From the NCBI GenBank assembly GCA_000436475.1, contig FR886218.1, forward strand, positions 1 through 64,000: a DNA stretch of 64,000 nt. The letters run 5' to 3'. Positions within the stretch are counted from its first letter, which is position 1. Every line of letters begins with the position of its first letter. Made by a program: the position numbers and the translations under genes. This stretch comes from Eubacterium sp. CAG:248 (GTDB taxonomy: Bacteria; Bacillota; Clostridia; Lachnospirales; Lachnospiraceae). Positions 25,244-35,269 of this stretch are shown here, in pieces. The notes under the pieces are model-generated. The model was not told where the DNA came from, did no database searches, and saw only the letters and a list, made by a program, of their open reading frames with translations.

Positions 25244-26650
25244 ATGAAAGAGAAAACATATGTTCAGGACATAGAAAGGAATATATATGATTTCAAGGAT
25301 GAGGAAAAGGATGCATACCGAATCAATGCAGGTCTTACACCAGAGATAGTTGAGAAGCTTTCAAAGGAAAAGAATGATCCAGCGTGGATGCAGAATTTCC
25401 GTCTTGAATCATTACAGATATATAACAATATGCAGGTTCCTGACTGGGGTCCATCAATAGAAGGGCTTAATATGGATAACATTGTTACGTATGTAAGACC
25501 TAATACTAATATGAAGACAAAGTGGTCAGATGTTCCTGATGATATAAAGAATACATTTGAAAGACTTGGTATACCACAGGCAGAAAGAAAGTCACTTGCC
25601 GGTGTCGGGGCACAGTATGACTCAGAGCTTGTATACCACAATGTAAGGGAAGATGTTGCAAAGCTTGGTGTTGTATACACAGACATGGAGAGCGCACTTA
25701 AGGGTGAATATGCCGATATGGTGCGTACACACTTTATGAAGCTTGTCAAGCCAAACGACCATAAGTTTGCAGCTCTTCACGGTGCAGTATGGTCAGGTGG
25801 TTCATTTGTATATGTTCCAAAGGGAGTATCGGTTGAGATACCACTTCAGTCATACTTCAGACTTAATGCTCCGGGAGCAGGACAGTTTGAGCATACACTT
25901 ATTATAGTAGATGAGGGAGCGGATCTTCACTTTATCGAGGGATGTTCAGCACCTAAGTATAATGTAGCTAATCTTCACGCAGGCTGTGTTGAGCTTTTTG
26001 TTGGAAAGAATGCAAAGCTCAGATATTCAACTATAGAGAACTGGTCTAAGAATATGTATAACCTTAACACTAAGAGAGCTATTGTAGAAGAAGGTGGAAC
26101 AATAGAGTGGGTATCCGGTTCATTTGGTTCACATGTTTCTTATCTTTATCCTATGAGTATTCTTAAGGGAGAAGGCTCAAGAATGGAATTCACAGGAATA
26201 ACATTTGCAGGTAAGGGGCAGAATCTTGATACGGGTGCAAAGGTGGTTCACGCAGCTAAGAACACAAGCTCTTATATCAATACAAAATCTATATCAAAGG
26301 ATGGCGGTATAAGTACCTTCAGATCATCGGTAGTTGTAAACAAGCAGGCAGAAAATGCTAAAGCAGCAGTTTCATGTCAGTCACTTATGCTTGATTCGAT
26401 ATCACGTTCAGATACTATACCAGCTATGGATATCAGAACAAGAAAAGCAAATGTAGGCCATGAGGCACAGATAGGAAGTATTAGTGATGAGGCTGTATTC
26501 TACCTAATGTCACGTGGTATGACAGAGGAGGATGCAAGGGCATGTATCGTAAGTGGCTTTGCTGATAATGTATCTAAGGAACTTCCTCTTGAGTATGCTA
26601 TTGAGATGAACAATCTTATAAGACTTGAGATGAAGGGGAGTATCGGTTAA
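25244..26650 (+). CDS. sufB: Fe-S cluster scaffold protein SufB
   Basis: SufB forms the scaffold on which clusters are built with SufC and SufD. The 468-residue protein has the beta-helix core typical of the family, LHAGCVELFVGKNAKLRYSTIE in part, with the conserved His and Cys region near the end (RTRKANVGHEAQIGS, then LMSRGMTEEDAR). GAGAGGAG precedes the ATG. The gap of 85 nt after sufC has only weak pairing. Confidence 0.96.
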   Translation: MKEKTYVQDIERNIYDFKDEEKDAYRINAGLTPEIVEKLSKEKNDPAWMQNFRLESLQIYNNMQVPDWGPSIEGLNMDNIVTYVRPNTNMKTKWSDVPDDIKNTFERLGIPQAERKSLAGVGAQYDSELVYHNVREDVAKLGVVYTDMESALKGEYADMVRTHFMKLVKPNDHKFAALHGAVWSGGSFVYVPKGVSVEIPLQSYFRLNAPGAGQFEHTLIIVDEGADLHFIEGCSAPKYNVANLHAGCVELFVGKNAKLRYSTIENWSKNMYNLNTKRAIVEEGGTIEWVSGSFGSHVSYLYPMSILKGEGSRMEFTGITFAGKGQNLDTGAKVVHAAKNTSSYINTKSISKDGGISTFRSSVVVNKQAENAKAAVSCQSLMLDSISRSDTIPAMDIRTRKANVGHEAQIGSISDEAVFYLMSRGMTEEDARACIVSGFADNVSKELPLEYAIEMNNLIRLEMKGSIG

Positions 26651-26780
26651 TTGATATATAAATATGTGTGATATCCGGATATATAGATATAGGATTTTTG
26701 CTTTATGCTATATTATGTTATAAATAATTTTATAGTGGCACTATATAACATATGGGATATACACAGGAATGGAGAGTAAG

Positions 26781-27887
26781 ATGAGTAATATTAGTGAATT
26801 AAAGATAAATGCGCTTCCATCTAAGACATGGTACTGGCTTAATCTGAATGATACAAGGGTAGCATGGGATAGTGAGACTGTTCCATGTAATATTGAAACA
26901 GATGGATATGCCGATGCATTTTATGATGCACAGAGTAATGATTATGCAGATATCAGTGCAGCAGTAAAAACAGGTGCTACAGATGCCGCTGATGTTTTAT
27001 TTGCAGATGAAAATATCACATCTTTAGTGATAAATGCAGATAAGAAAGCGGATAATAAAGTGATATATCTTAATATAGATGATTCTGTTGCTGTAGAAAA
27101 CAAAGTGAATCAGGCAGGAAAGCTTGTTGTTAATGTAGAGGATAATGTAACATTTACAATAATAGAAACATTTACAGGCTCAGAGGAAGTGGCTGGTAAT
27201 ACAGCATTCAGAACTCTTATAGATGCTGGAAAAAACAGTCGTGTAAAGCTTGTACAGGTGTTCTTACAGCCAAAGGAGCAGGATGTGCTTTGTGATGTTG
27301 GAAGCAGGTGTGCAGATGAAGCAGGTTTTAAGCTTGTACAGCTGTTTCTTGGAGAAGGCAGTCTTTATGATGGCATACGAACAGATCTTAATGGAAATAA
27401 GTCGGATTTTATGTGTGATATAGGATATTTTGGCGTTGCTAAACAGAATATTGACATAAATCTTATAGTTAACCACATTGGTAAGAAGACAAACTGCGGG
27501 ATAAGCGTTGATGGAGCACTAAAGGATGCTGCTAAAAAGGTATTTAAGGGAACTATTGACTTTAAGAATGGTTCGTCTGGTTCTACAGGTGCTGAAACTG
27601 AAAATGTGTTATTGCTGGGTGAAGATGTTGTAAATAAGACTATTCCTGTTATTCTTTGCGCAGAGGAGGATGTCAATGGCTCACATGGTGCAACTATTGG
27701 TGAGCTTGATCCACAAACCTTATTCTATTTTGCAGCAAGAGGTATAGATTCAGAGACGGCAGAAGATATTATGACTAAGGGAAGACTGGAAGTCGTAGCA
27801 AGAAAGATAGAAGATGAAAAAACTGAGAAGCTTGCTAATGAACAGCTTTGCAAGGTGCTTGGTGAAAATGCCGTCCAAAGATTATAG
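26781..27887 (+). CDS. sufD: Fe-S cluster assembly protein SufD
   Basis: SufD is the SufB paralogue that completes the scaffold. The 368-residue protein is divergent in its first half. It keeps the family tail: GALKDAAKKVFKGTIDF, then GSHGATIGELDPQTLFYFAARGID with the conserved His. I take the ATG at 26781 behind GGAGA rather than 26769, which has no spacing for a binding site. The 130-nt gap after sufB is AT-rich and may hold a weak internal promoter. Confidence 0.92.
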   Translation: MSNISELKINALPSKTWYWLNLNDTRVAWDSETVPCNIETDGYADAFYDAQSNDYADISAAVKTGATDAADVLFADENITSLVINADKKADNKVIYLNIDDSVAVENKVNQAGKLVVNVEDNVTFTIIETFTGSEEVAGNTAFRTLIDAGKNSRVKLVQVFLQPKEQDVLCDVGSRCADEAGFKLVQLFLGEGSLYDGIRTDLNGNKSDFMCDIGYFGVAKQNIDINLIVNHIGKKTNCGISVDGALKDAAKKVFKGTIDFKNGSSGSTGAETENVLLLGEDVVNKTIPVILCAEEDVNGSHGATIGELDPQTLFYFAARGIDSETAEDIMTKGRLEVVARKIEDEKTEKLANEQLCKVLGENAVQRL

Positions 27888-27900
27888 AATGGAGATAAAT

Positions 27901-29115
27901 ATGAGTCGCAATTACAGGGATGATTTTCCACTTATAAAAAATAATGACAGAATATATATAGATAATGCTGCTACGTCACAGAAACCTGAATGCGTGATTA
28001 AAGCAGAAGCTGAGTTTTACGAAAAAAATAATGCTAATCCATTAAGAGGCTTTTATCCTCTTAGTATAGCTGCAACAAAAGAATATGAAGATGCAAGAGA
28101 AACTGTAAGGGAGTTTATTAATGCAGGTTCTACAAAGGAGATAATATTTACAAGAAATACAACGGAAGGTATTAATCTTGTTGCATATAGTTACGCTCTA
28201 AATAACCTTAAAGCCGGAGATGAGATAGCAGTTTCTATTATGGAGCATCATAGCAATATGCTTCCATGGCAGATGGCAGCGAGAATGACAGGAGCAAAGC
28301 TTGTGTATCTTGATTGTGAAAAAGATGGAACACTTTCAGATGAAACATTGGCAGCAGGTATTAATGAGCATACTAAAATAGTAGCGGTTGGTCATGTGTC
28401 AAATGTACTTGGCTGTGTTAATCCTGTAAAAAAAATCGCAGCTATGGCGCATGCAGCAGGTGCTATTATGGTTGTTGATGCAGCACAGAGTGCACCTCAT
28501 ATGAAGATTGATGTTAAGGATATGGATGCGGATTTTCTTGCATTTTCAGGTCATAAGCTTATGGGACCTATGGGAATAGGTGTTCTTTATGGAAAGCAGG
28601 AGCTTTTAGAGAAGATGGAACCTTTCATGACTGGTGGAGAAATGATAGATTCTGTTACAAGAGAAGGCGCTGTGTATGCTGAACTTCCACATAAGTTTGA
28701 AGCTGGTACAGTAAATGCAGCAGGTGCAGCTGGACTTGCTGCAGCAATCAGGTATATTAATGAAGTTGGCTTTGATTATATTGAAGAAAGAGAAAAAACA
28801 CTTACGCGTATAGCTATGGAAGGACTTAAAGAATATGAACATATTCATGTTATTGGTTCTGAGAATCCTGATAACCATACAGGTATAGTAGCATTTACTA
28901 TAGATAATGTGCATCCTCATGATGTAAGTGAAATATTATCTTCGGATGGAATAGATGTAAGGGCAGGACATCATTGCGCACAGCCGCTTCTTACACATTT
29001 GAAGGTATATAATGCTACAAGAGCAAGCTTCATGTTCTACAATACAGAGGATGAAGTACGTGCATTTGTTAATAGTGCTATTAATGTAAGAAGGAGAATG
29101 GGTTATGATGAATAG
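27901..29115 (+). CDS. sufS: Cysteine desulfurase SufS
   Basis: SufS takes sulfur from cysteine with PLP and passes it to SufU. The 404-residue class V fold shows YIDNAATSQKP, the PLP-binding Lys in FSGHKLMGPMG, and the catalytic Cys in RAGHHCAQPLL. The frame is open 29 codons upstream, inside sufD. GGAGATAAAT before the ATG at 27901 and the homologous N-terminus (SRNYRDDFPL) mark the true start. It overlaps sufU by 11 nt. Confidence 0.96.
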   Translation: MSRNYRDDFPLIKNNDRIYIDNAATSQKPECVIKAEAEFYEKNNANPLRGFYPLSIAATKEYEDARETVREFINAGSTKEIIFTRNTTEGINLVAYSYALNNLKAGDEIAVSIMEHHSNMLPWQMAARMTGAKLVYLDCEKDGTLSDETLAAGINEHTKIVAVGHVSNVLGCVNPVKKIAAMAHAAGAIMVVDAAQSAPHMKIDVKDMDADFLAFSGHKLMGPMGIGVLYGKQELLEKMEPFMTGGEMIDSVTREGAVYAELPHKFEAGTVNAAGAAGLAAAIRYINEVGFDYIEEREKTLTRIAMEGLKEYEHIHVIGSENPDNHTGIVAFTIDNVHPHDVSEILSSDGIDVRAGHHCAQPLLTHLKVYNATRASFMFYNTEDEVRAFVNSAINVRRRMGYDE

Positions 29116-29545
29116 AGGCTTTTATAACGAGATTCTGACAGAGCATAATATAAGACCAGAGTTCAAGCATGATCTTCCAGATGCTAATATAGTACTGGAA
29201 GGAGTTAATCCTAACTGTGGTGATGATATATGGCTTAAGTTAAAAGTGGAGAATGGCATAATAGAGGATGGAGCCTTTGTGGGAGATGGATGTGCTATAT
29301 CGCAGGCTTCAGCAGACATTATGCTTGGCATGATTATAGGAAAGAGCAAGGATGAAGCATTAAAGCTTGGAAATCTTTTTCTTAAGATGATAAAGGGAGA
29401 GGCAACTGATGAAGAGATAGATGAGCTTGATGAAGCATCAGCACTTAAAGATATATCGCATATGCCTGCAAGAGTAAAATGTGCTGTTCTTGGATGGCAT
29501 ACCCTTGATGAAGCATTAAAAAAGGCTATGGATGATTACAAGTAA
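29105..29545 (+). CDS. sufU: Zinc-dependent sulfurtransferase SufU
   Basis: SufU accepts the persulfide from SufS and carries it to the SufBCD scaffold. The 146-residue IscU-like fold keeps the three zinc Cys at 38 (NPNCGDD), 63 (GDGCAIS) and 126 (VKCAVLGW), with Asp40 as the fourth ligand. AAGGAGA lies within sufS. Immediately after its stop the same reading frame runs on into a foreign surface-protein tail (29546-29824). Confidence 0.95.
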   Translation: MMNRGFYNEILTEHNIRPEFKHDLPDANIVLEGVNPNCGDDIWLKLKVENGIIEDGAFVGDGCAISQASADIMLGMIIGKSKDEALKLGNLFLKMIKGEATDEEIDELDEASALKDISHMPARVKCAVLGWHTLDEALKKAMDDYK

Positions 29546-29824
29546 AACGAAGAACTTAATAGAGTTGAGGTAGTTGGAGATAATGAGGGGTTAAAGGTTG
29601 TTGATGGATATGTTGATTTTGATATAAATCACTGCTCAACATACTTCCTTTCAGGCCATACAGCAGATGAAGTAAAGGCTGTTAACCCTGCAACAGGAGA
29701 ACTTGCTGGAACACCTATAAAAACAGGTGATCATGCAAATGTAATGTTATATGTATTATTATCTTTAGCAGCAGTTTCAGCTATGGGATTAGTTGTTGTA
29801 TTCGGTAAGAAGAGAGCAAACTAA
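29546..29824 (+). pseudogene. Decayed C-terminal tail of a sortase-anchored surface protein
   Basis: In frame with sufU and directly after its stop, 92 codons encode a stretch with no start codon or binding site of its own. The end has the cell-wall sorting layout: PIKTGDHANVM, a span of about 20 hydrophobic residues (LYVLLSLAAVSAMGLVVVF), then GKKRAN and a stop. KTGD is the motif form common in Clostridia. The first part (DFDINHCSTYFLSGHTADE) looks like the end of an extracellular domain. I infer a remnant whose 5' part was lost or never came with it. It probably is not translated. Confidence 0.75.
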
Positions 29825-29852
29825 GAATTCAAATATCACAATATTTAATAAT

Positions 29853-29888
29853 AAAACCAGTGTTATATTGTCTATAGCACTGGTTTTT
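29853..29888 (+). terminator. Terminator after the surface-protein remnant, ending the suf operon
   Basis: AAAACCAGTG (29853-29862) pairs with CACTGGTTTT (29878-29887), with T-run. No terminator lies between sufU and the remnant, so suf transcripts run through the remnant to here. Confidence 0.8.
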
Positions 29889-29931
29889 TGTATAATATAT
29901 ACATAAGAATGAGGATATGGATGGAGGAAGT

Positions 29932-31608
29932 ATGGAAATAACTGATAAAATTAATTATGTTCTGGGAAAAACAGTAGTGTATATGTTGCTGATAATATAT
30001 CCGTTTGTTATGCATAACAAGTTAAATGATGTTACGTTAACAAGGTTTTTCTTCTTTATTATTGTTTCATATGTAGGTTTTTTGGTTCTATGTATTAATT
30101 CATTGGCAAGTTTTATATTAAAAAGAGTTAGCGATAAGAAAAAATATGATGATGACAAGGCTGATTTTATTAATATTCAGGAAGGTGCGTATAATGCTGA
30201 AAGTCAGAGCATAAGTAAAGTGTATGACATAAAAGATAAGATGAAAAATATGGATTTATGGAAAAAATTAATATTTTTATTTCTTTTTGTATGTATTATG
30301 TCATATTTGTTTTCTCCATATAAAAGTGTTGCATTTCTAGGACACGGAGGAAGATATACGGGACTTGTTTTTTATGGTGCATGTGTTTGTATGTATTATG
30401 TTGTTTCAACATGTTACAGATTTGAAAAAAGAGATATTACATACGTATTATGTTCTACAATATTGGTTAATGTGTGGGCAGTGCTTAATTACGCGGGCAT
30501 GGATCCATTCTACATATACAAGGATGTTCCAACTGCCATGAAAACGGTGTACATATCTTCGCTTGGTAATATAGATATATATGGAATGTATGTTAATATG
30601 ATGCTTGCACTTGCCATGTTTTCGTTTGTATATGAGGAAAGTACAGCAGGCAAGCTTTTTTATGGTATTTGTGCACTGCTAGGAATGATGGGCTCACTGG
30701 CATCAGACAGCGATATGGCAGTTGCAGGCATGTTTTTTGCATTTGTGATTCTTATATATTTTGCAATATCAGATTATAACAGATTAATAAGGTATTTTAT
30801 GCTCGCTGTTGAATTGTTTATTGCAGGGCGTATACTGGGGGTTATATATATATTCAATCAGTTTAATACAAGGATTATAAAAAGTGTTGGCAGTATTATT
30901 GTTTACAAGAATGTATTTGTAGTGTTTCCAGTTGTATGTTTCATAGCTATATTTATTATCCAGCTGCTTCACGACAAATATGATTTGTTCGCCAATAAAA
31001 AACTGATTGATAAAATAAAAAAAATATATGTAATCATATGTGTTGTATTTGCAGCAACTGCATGTCTGATGGTTATTATATGTACAGCTGTACAGAGAGG
31101 TCCGCTTGCTATTACTGATGACTGGGGCTCAGGACGTGGATACATATGGAAAAACTCGCTGGATGGATTTAAAAACCTTCCATTCATAAATAAAATATTC
31201 GGTGCAGGAGAGGCTTCTACAGCATGGGTTTTAAGTGATTATTCTGCTGCTGCCAACAACATATTTAACAGAGGAAGAGTAGACAATGCTCACAATATAT
31301 GGATTAATATGCTTATAACACTTGGTATTGCCGGTCTTATAGTATATGTTTTACTTCTTGTAGCAGCAATCAGCAATATAAAGAGGCACCTTAAAGGTTC
31401 AAGTGAAGCCTGCCATATGAACAAATCAAGATATATGCTTGCAGGTGCAGGTCTTGCTGTTATGGTATATTCAATCCAGGGAACGGCTGAAATGCTGGAG
31501 GTTATTACATTTCCAATATTTTTCTGTCTGTTAGCAATGTTGAATTGCAGCACAAAAAATATAAACATAGAAAAACAGGAAGTTAATAAAAAAGAAACAG
31601 ATATATAA
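29932..31608 (+). CDS. O-antigen ligase/polymerase-like (Wzy_C) membrane protein
   Basis: The 558-residue protein has about 11-12 membrane spans. It has the Wzy_C hallmark near the end: GSGRGYIWKNSLDGF followed by a large outer loop and VDNAHNIWINMLITLGIAG, where Asn-Ala-His-Asn is the family motif. Such proteins polymerise or ligate surface glycans in the membrane. In Gram-positives the substrate is often unknown. No glycosyltransferase genes lie nearby, so this is an orphan member. The ATG at 29932 has GGAGG 4 nt before it; 29917 is the alternative. Confidence 0.75.
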   Translation: MEITDKINYVLGKTVVYMLLIIYPFVMHNKLNDVTLTRFFFFIIVSYVGFLVLCINSLASFILKRVSDKKKYDDDKADFINIQEGAYNAESQSISKVYDIKDKMKNMDLWKKLIFLFLFVCIMSYLFSPYKSVAFLGHGGRYTGLVFYGACVCMYYVVSTCYRFEKRDITYVLCSTILVNVWAVLNYAGMDPFYIYKDVPTAMKTVYISSLGNIDIYGMYVNMMLALAMFSFVYEESTAGKLFYGICALLGMMGSLASDSDMAVAGMFFAFVILIYFAISDYNRLIRYFMLAVELFIAGRILGVIYIFNQFNTRIIKSVGSIIVYKNVFVVFPVVCFIAIFIIQLLHDKYDLFANKKLIDKIKKIYVIICVVFAATACLMVIICTAVQRGPLAITDDWGSGRGYIWKNSLDGFKNLPFINKIFGAGEASTAWVLSDYSAAANNIFNRGRVDNAHNIWINMLITLGIAGLIVYVLLLVAAISNIKRHLKGSSEACHMNKSRYMLAGAGLAVMVYSIQGTAEMLEVITFPIFFCLLAMLNCSTKNINIEKQEVNKKETDI

Positions 31609-31652
31609 ATATCTGGCAGATTGGTATTTTGTAAGGAGAGTGTAAGGATATT

Positions 31653-33146
31653 ATGGCAAAATATATTATGGCTTTAGATCAGGGGACAACAAGTTCAAGA
31701 TGTATTCTTTTTGATAAGGCTGGTAACATATGCAGTATGGCGCAGAAAGAGTTTGAACAGATATATCCAAGACCAGGGTGGGTTGAACATAATCCTATGG
31801 AAATATGGTCCTCACAGTACGCAGTTATATCTGAAGCTATGGCATTACTTGGTGCTAAAGCAAAGGATATAGCTGGAATTGGAATAACTAATCAGAGAGA
31901 AACAACAATCGTATGGGATAAAGAAACAGGAGAACCTGTATATAATGCTATAGTATGGCAGTGCAGAAGGACAGCAAAGGATGTAAAAGCACTTATAAGA
32001 GATGGTTATGGTGAAGTCATAAAGGCAAAGACGGGACTTGTTCCAGATGCGTACTTTAGCGCGACTAAGATAGCCTGGATCCTGAATAATGTAGAAGGTG
32101 CAAGGAAAAGAGCAGAAGAAGGCAAACTGCTTTTTGGTACGGTTGACACATGGCTTATATGGAAACTTACAGGTGGAGCCATACATGTAACAGATTATAC
32201 CAATGCATCAAGAACAATGCTTTTTGATATACATAAGCTGTGCTGGGATAAAGAGCTTATTAATAAGCTTAATATACCTGAATCAATGCTTCCTGAGGTA
32301 AAACCATCAAGCTGTATATATGGATATACAGACAGTTCAGTCATAGCAGGTAGTATACCTATAGCTGGTGCAGCTGGTGACCAGCAGGCAGCACTTTTTG
32401 GACAGTGCTGTTTTGATGCTGGTGAAGTAAAGAATACATATGGAACAGGCTGTTTTCTTCTTATGAATACTGGAAAGGAACCGGTTATATCAGAACACGG
32501 ACTTATAACAACTATTGCGGCTAGTACCAACGACTGCGTAAAGTATGCACTTGAAGGCAGTGTGTTTACAGGTGGAGCTGTTATACAGTGGCTTAGGGAT
32601 GAAATGCGTATGATTAAGAATTCTTCGCAATCGGAGAATTATGCAAGAATGGTTGAGGATACTAATGGTGTATATATAGTTCCGGCATTCTCAGGATTAG
32701 GTGCACCATACTGGAATCCATATGCGAGAGGCACAATAGTAGGAGTTACAAGGGGAGCAGGCAAGGAACATTTTATTAGAGCATCATTAGAATCTATAGC
32801 TTACCAGACATATGATGTACTTAAAGCTATGGAAAGTGATACCGGACATGTTGTAAGTGAATTAAAGGTTGATGGAGGTGCAAGTGCTAACGATTTTCTT
32901 ATGGAATTTCAGTCAGATATACTGGATGCATCTATCAGAAGACCAAGATGCATAGAAACAACAGCACTTGGAGCTGCTTATCTTGCGGGGTTATCAGTTG
33001 GCTTTTTTAAGAATGAAGATGAGATAAAAGATAACTGGCAGCTTGATACTACATTTGAAAGCAGCATATCACCTGCTAAAAGAGACAGCCTTCTTATGGG
33101 TTGGAGAAGAGCTGTTAAATGCGCTATTAATTATACAGAAGAATAA
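31653..33146 (+). CDS. glpK: Glycerol kinase
   Basis: GlpK makes glycerol 3-phosphate from glycerol and ATP. The 497-residue FGGY kinase has the N-terminal phosphate loop [22 protein letters not shown], and the C-terminal GLGAPYWNP and DGGASAND. In enterococci HPr phosphorylates a His in the HFYG segment just before VPIAGMAGDQ. Here that segment reads [15 protein letters not shown], without the His, so direct PTS control looks unlikely. There is no glpF or glpD beside it. GGAGAG lies upstream of the ATG. Confidence 0.95.
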   Translation: MAKYIMALDQGTTSSRCILFDKAGNICSMAQKEFEQIYPRPGWVEHNPMEIWSSQYAVISEAMALLGAKAKDIAGIGITNQRETTIVWDKETGEPVYNAIVWQCRRTAKDVKALIRDGYGEVIKAKTGLVPDAYFSATKIAWILNNVEGARKRAEEGKLLFGTVDTWLIWKLTGGAIHVTDYTNASRTMLFDIHKLCWDKELINKLNIPESMLPEVKPSSCIYGYTDSSVIAGSIPIAGAAGDQQAALFGQCCFDAGEVKNTYGTGCFLLMNTGKEPVISEHGLITTIAASTNDCVKYALEGSVFTGGAVIQWLRDEMRMIKNSSQSENYARMVEDTNGVYIVPAFSGLGAPYWNPYARGTIVGVTRGAGKEHFIRASLESIAYQTYDVLKAMESDTGHVVSELKVDGGASANDFLMEFQSDILDASIRRPRCIETTALGAAYLAGLSVGFFKNEDEIKDNWQLDTTFESSISPAKRDSLLMGWRRAVKCAINYTEE

Positions 33147-33224
33147 AAACATATTATACAGATGTATAGATGTCGTGGTCAAAAGCCCCCGACATAAATA
33201 TTTATGATATTGGAGGAAACTTGA

Positions 33225-34181
33225 TTGGATAATAATGTAGGGAAGGCAGCTAAAGTTATAGAACAGGTTAATAAAGTTATACTTGGAAAAGACAGGAAGG
33301 TCAAGGAGATTATGACAGCATTTCTTGCTGGTGGACATATACTTCTTGAGGATATACCAGGAGTCGGTAAAACAACTCTAGCAACTGCATTTTCAAAAGC
33401 TATGAAGCTGGACTGTAAAAGAGTTCAGTTCACACCTGATGTTATGCCATCAGATCTTACGGGATATTCTGTATACAGAAGTGATCTTGGACAGTTCGTA
33501 TATCAGCCAGGCAGTGTATTCTGTAACCTGCTGCTTGCTGATGAGATAAACAGAACATCACCCAAAACACAGTCAGCCCTCCTTGAGGTCATGGAGGAAA
33601 GAAAGGTATCAGTTGAGGGAATAACAAGAGATGTTCCTGATCCTTTTATAGTAATAGCAACGCAGAATCCATATGGCAATGCAGGTACGCAGAGTCTTCC
33701 AGAGGCACAGATGGACAGGTTTATGATAACGATGTCTATAGGATATCCTGATTTTGAAAGTGAGATGGATATGGCAATGTCGGTTGGAAAAATAGGACGG
33801 ACAGATATGGTAGAGCCGGTTATAACAGCAGAAGATGTTAGGGAAATGCAGGAAGAGATATATGAGGTATATATGAATAAAAGCATATATAAGTACATAG
33901 TTGAGCTTGTTAAAGCAACCAGGGAATCTGAATATATAGAAAGAGGTGCAAGCCCAAGAGCAACAATTGCACTCGTAAAAATGTCAAAGGCTTGGGCATG
34001 GCTTAATGGAAGAGATTATGTTATTCCTTCTGATGTAGGTACACAGTTTGAGTATGTGATTTCACACAGAATAGTACCTGATATGTCAGCACGTATGGAA
34101 AAGTTGTCAAAATCAGACATAATAAATAATATTGTAAAGTCTGTAAAAAGGCCGGTTGTTGGAGAAAAGAGCGTAAACTGA
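33225..34181 (+). CDS. MoxR-family AAA ATPase
   Basis: MoxR ATPases act as chaperones that mature secreted or membrane complexes. The 318-residue protein has Walker A EDIPGVGKTTL (about 43-53), Walker B LLADEINRTSPKTQ, and sensor IATQNPYGNAGTQ. The start is a TTG with GGAGG 8 nt before it. It heads a MoxR-DUF58-transglutaminase set, a very common trio whose target is unknown. A small hairpin with TGGTCAAAAG (33169-33196) lies before it. Confidence 0.9.
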   Translation: MDNNVGKAAKVIEQVNKVILGKDRKVKEIMTAFLAGGHILLEDIPGVGKTTLATAFSKAMKLDCKRVQFTPDVMPSDLTGYSVYRSDLGQFVYQPGSVFCNLLLADEINRTSPKTQSALLEVMEERKVSVEGITRDVPDPFIVIATQNPYGNAGTQSLPEAQMDRFMITMSIGYPDFESEMDMAMSVGKIGRTDMVEPVITAEDVREMQEEIYEVYMNKSIYKYIVELVKATRESEYIERGASPRATIALVKMSKAWAWLNGRDYVIPSDVGTQFEYVISHRIVPDMSARMEKLSKSDIINNIVKSVKRPVVGEKSVN

Positions 34182-34193
34182 GGATGAAAGAAT

Positions 34194-35246
34194 ATGATGT
34201 CTAAAGTATTATTAATCTTTTTTGTTGTTATTTCGTGGTATGTTGCAGGAATGGTCCATTCATTTGCATTGATGTTATATGCAGTATGCCTTACTTTTTT
34301 TATGCTTGCTATGCATTTTGTTACAAGTATATATAAAAAAAGAGTGTCATTTGCTTTTGCTTCTGATTATGCAAGTGCGGTTGAAGGCAGAGATTATCTT
34401 GTAAGGGTTAATATAAATAATAATCATGGCCTGCCAGTAAGTAAAATCAGACTTGATATTGAAGTGTCATATGGTTTTAATGGAAATAAAACAAAATATA
34501 TGCTTACAAAGAAAATATATGGGAGCTGTCATAAGAAAAAAGATTCTATAAAGTTTACAATAAGGATGCCTTATGCAGGACCGGCATGTGTATATATTAA
34601 GCGTGTATATTTTTATGATTATACAGGCGTGTTCAGAAGAAAGGCTGTAACTGACAGTCATATGAATATAGCTGTGCTGCCGTATATTGAGGATGGCAGT
34701 ATTTATATGGAATATGCTGCATCTGCAGCTGAGGCTTCCCAGGATTTATATGTTAACAGAAGTGGAAATTCAGTTGATGATATAAGACAGATAAGAGAAT
34801 ATCAGACAGGCGATTCCTACAGGCATATACACTGGAATCTAAGTGCTAAAACAGGGAGCCTTCTTGTTAAAGAATTCTCGCAGGAGACAGATATAGAAGT
34901 CAATGTGTTTGCAAAGGTGTTTATAGATGATTTACATGATTATAAGAAAATGGGAGATTTTTATGACAAGCTTGCCAATGAGACAATGTGGCTTATTAAC
35001 GATAAAAGTATAATTAATCTTTTGTGGTATGATTATGAATATGATACGTTTATTAAACATCGTGTGAATAACAGAAAGGATTGCGAAGATGTGCTGTATG
35101 CTCTTTTTCTGTATCACGAAAAATGCAGGGTTAATAATAAAAAAACAGGCATGAATAAAGAGCTTCCATCTGCATATAAAGAAGGAAATATAGTTGTGGT
35201 AGATACTAGTCTTAATGTGAGTGTTAATGGCAGTATAAAAGTATAA
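34194..35246 (+). CDS. DUF58 domain membrane protein
   Basis: The 350-residue protein has two N-terminal membrane spans (about 5-45), then a beta-rich part. The DUF58 signature is present as DIRQIREYQTGDSYRHIHWNLSA in part (Tyr-Gln-x-Gly-Asp then Ile-His-Trp). The C-terminal region resembles a von Willebrand-type fold. It sits 12 nt after the MoxR gene and 23 nt before the transglutaminase, as in many bacteria, and is the likely MoxR client or adaptor. Confidence 0.88.
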   Translation: MMSKVLLIFFVVISWYVAGMVHSFALMLYAVCLTFFMLAMHFVTSIYKKRVSFAFASDYASAVEGRDYLVRVNINNNHGLPVSKIRLDIEVSYGFNGNKTKYMLTKKIYGSCHKKKDSIKFTIRMPYAGPACVYIKRVYFYDYTGVFRRKAVTDSHMNIAVLPYIEDGSIYMEYAASAAEASQDLYVNRSGNSVDDIRQIREYQTGDSYRHIHWNLSAKTGSLLVKEFSQETDIEVNVFAKVFIDDLHDYKKMGDFYDKLANETMWLINDKSIINLLWYDYEYDTFIKHRVNNRKDCEDVLYALFLYHEKCRVNNKKTGMNKELPSAYKEGNIVVVDTSLNVSVNGSIKV

Positions 35247-35269
35247 GTTATAGCGGAATGGAGAACAGT

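Noticed and set aside
31599..31616. CAGATAT-ATAA-ATATCTG at the end of the Wzy-like gene as a terminator
   Set aside because: The stem is short and AT-rich, overlaps the stop codon and has no T-tract.
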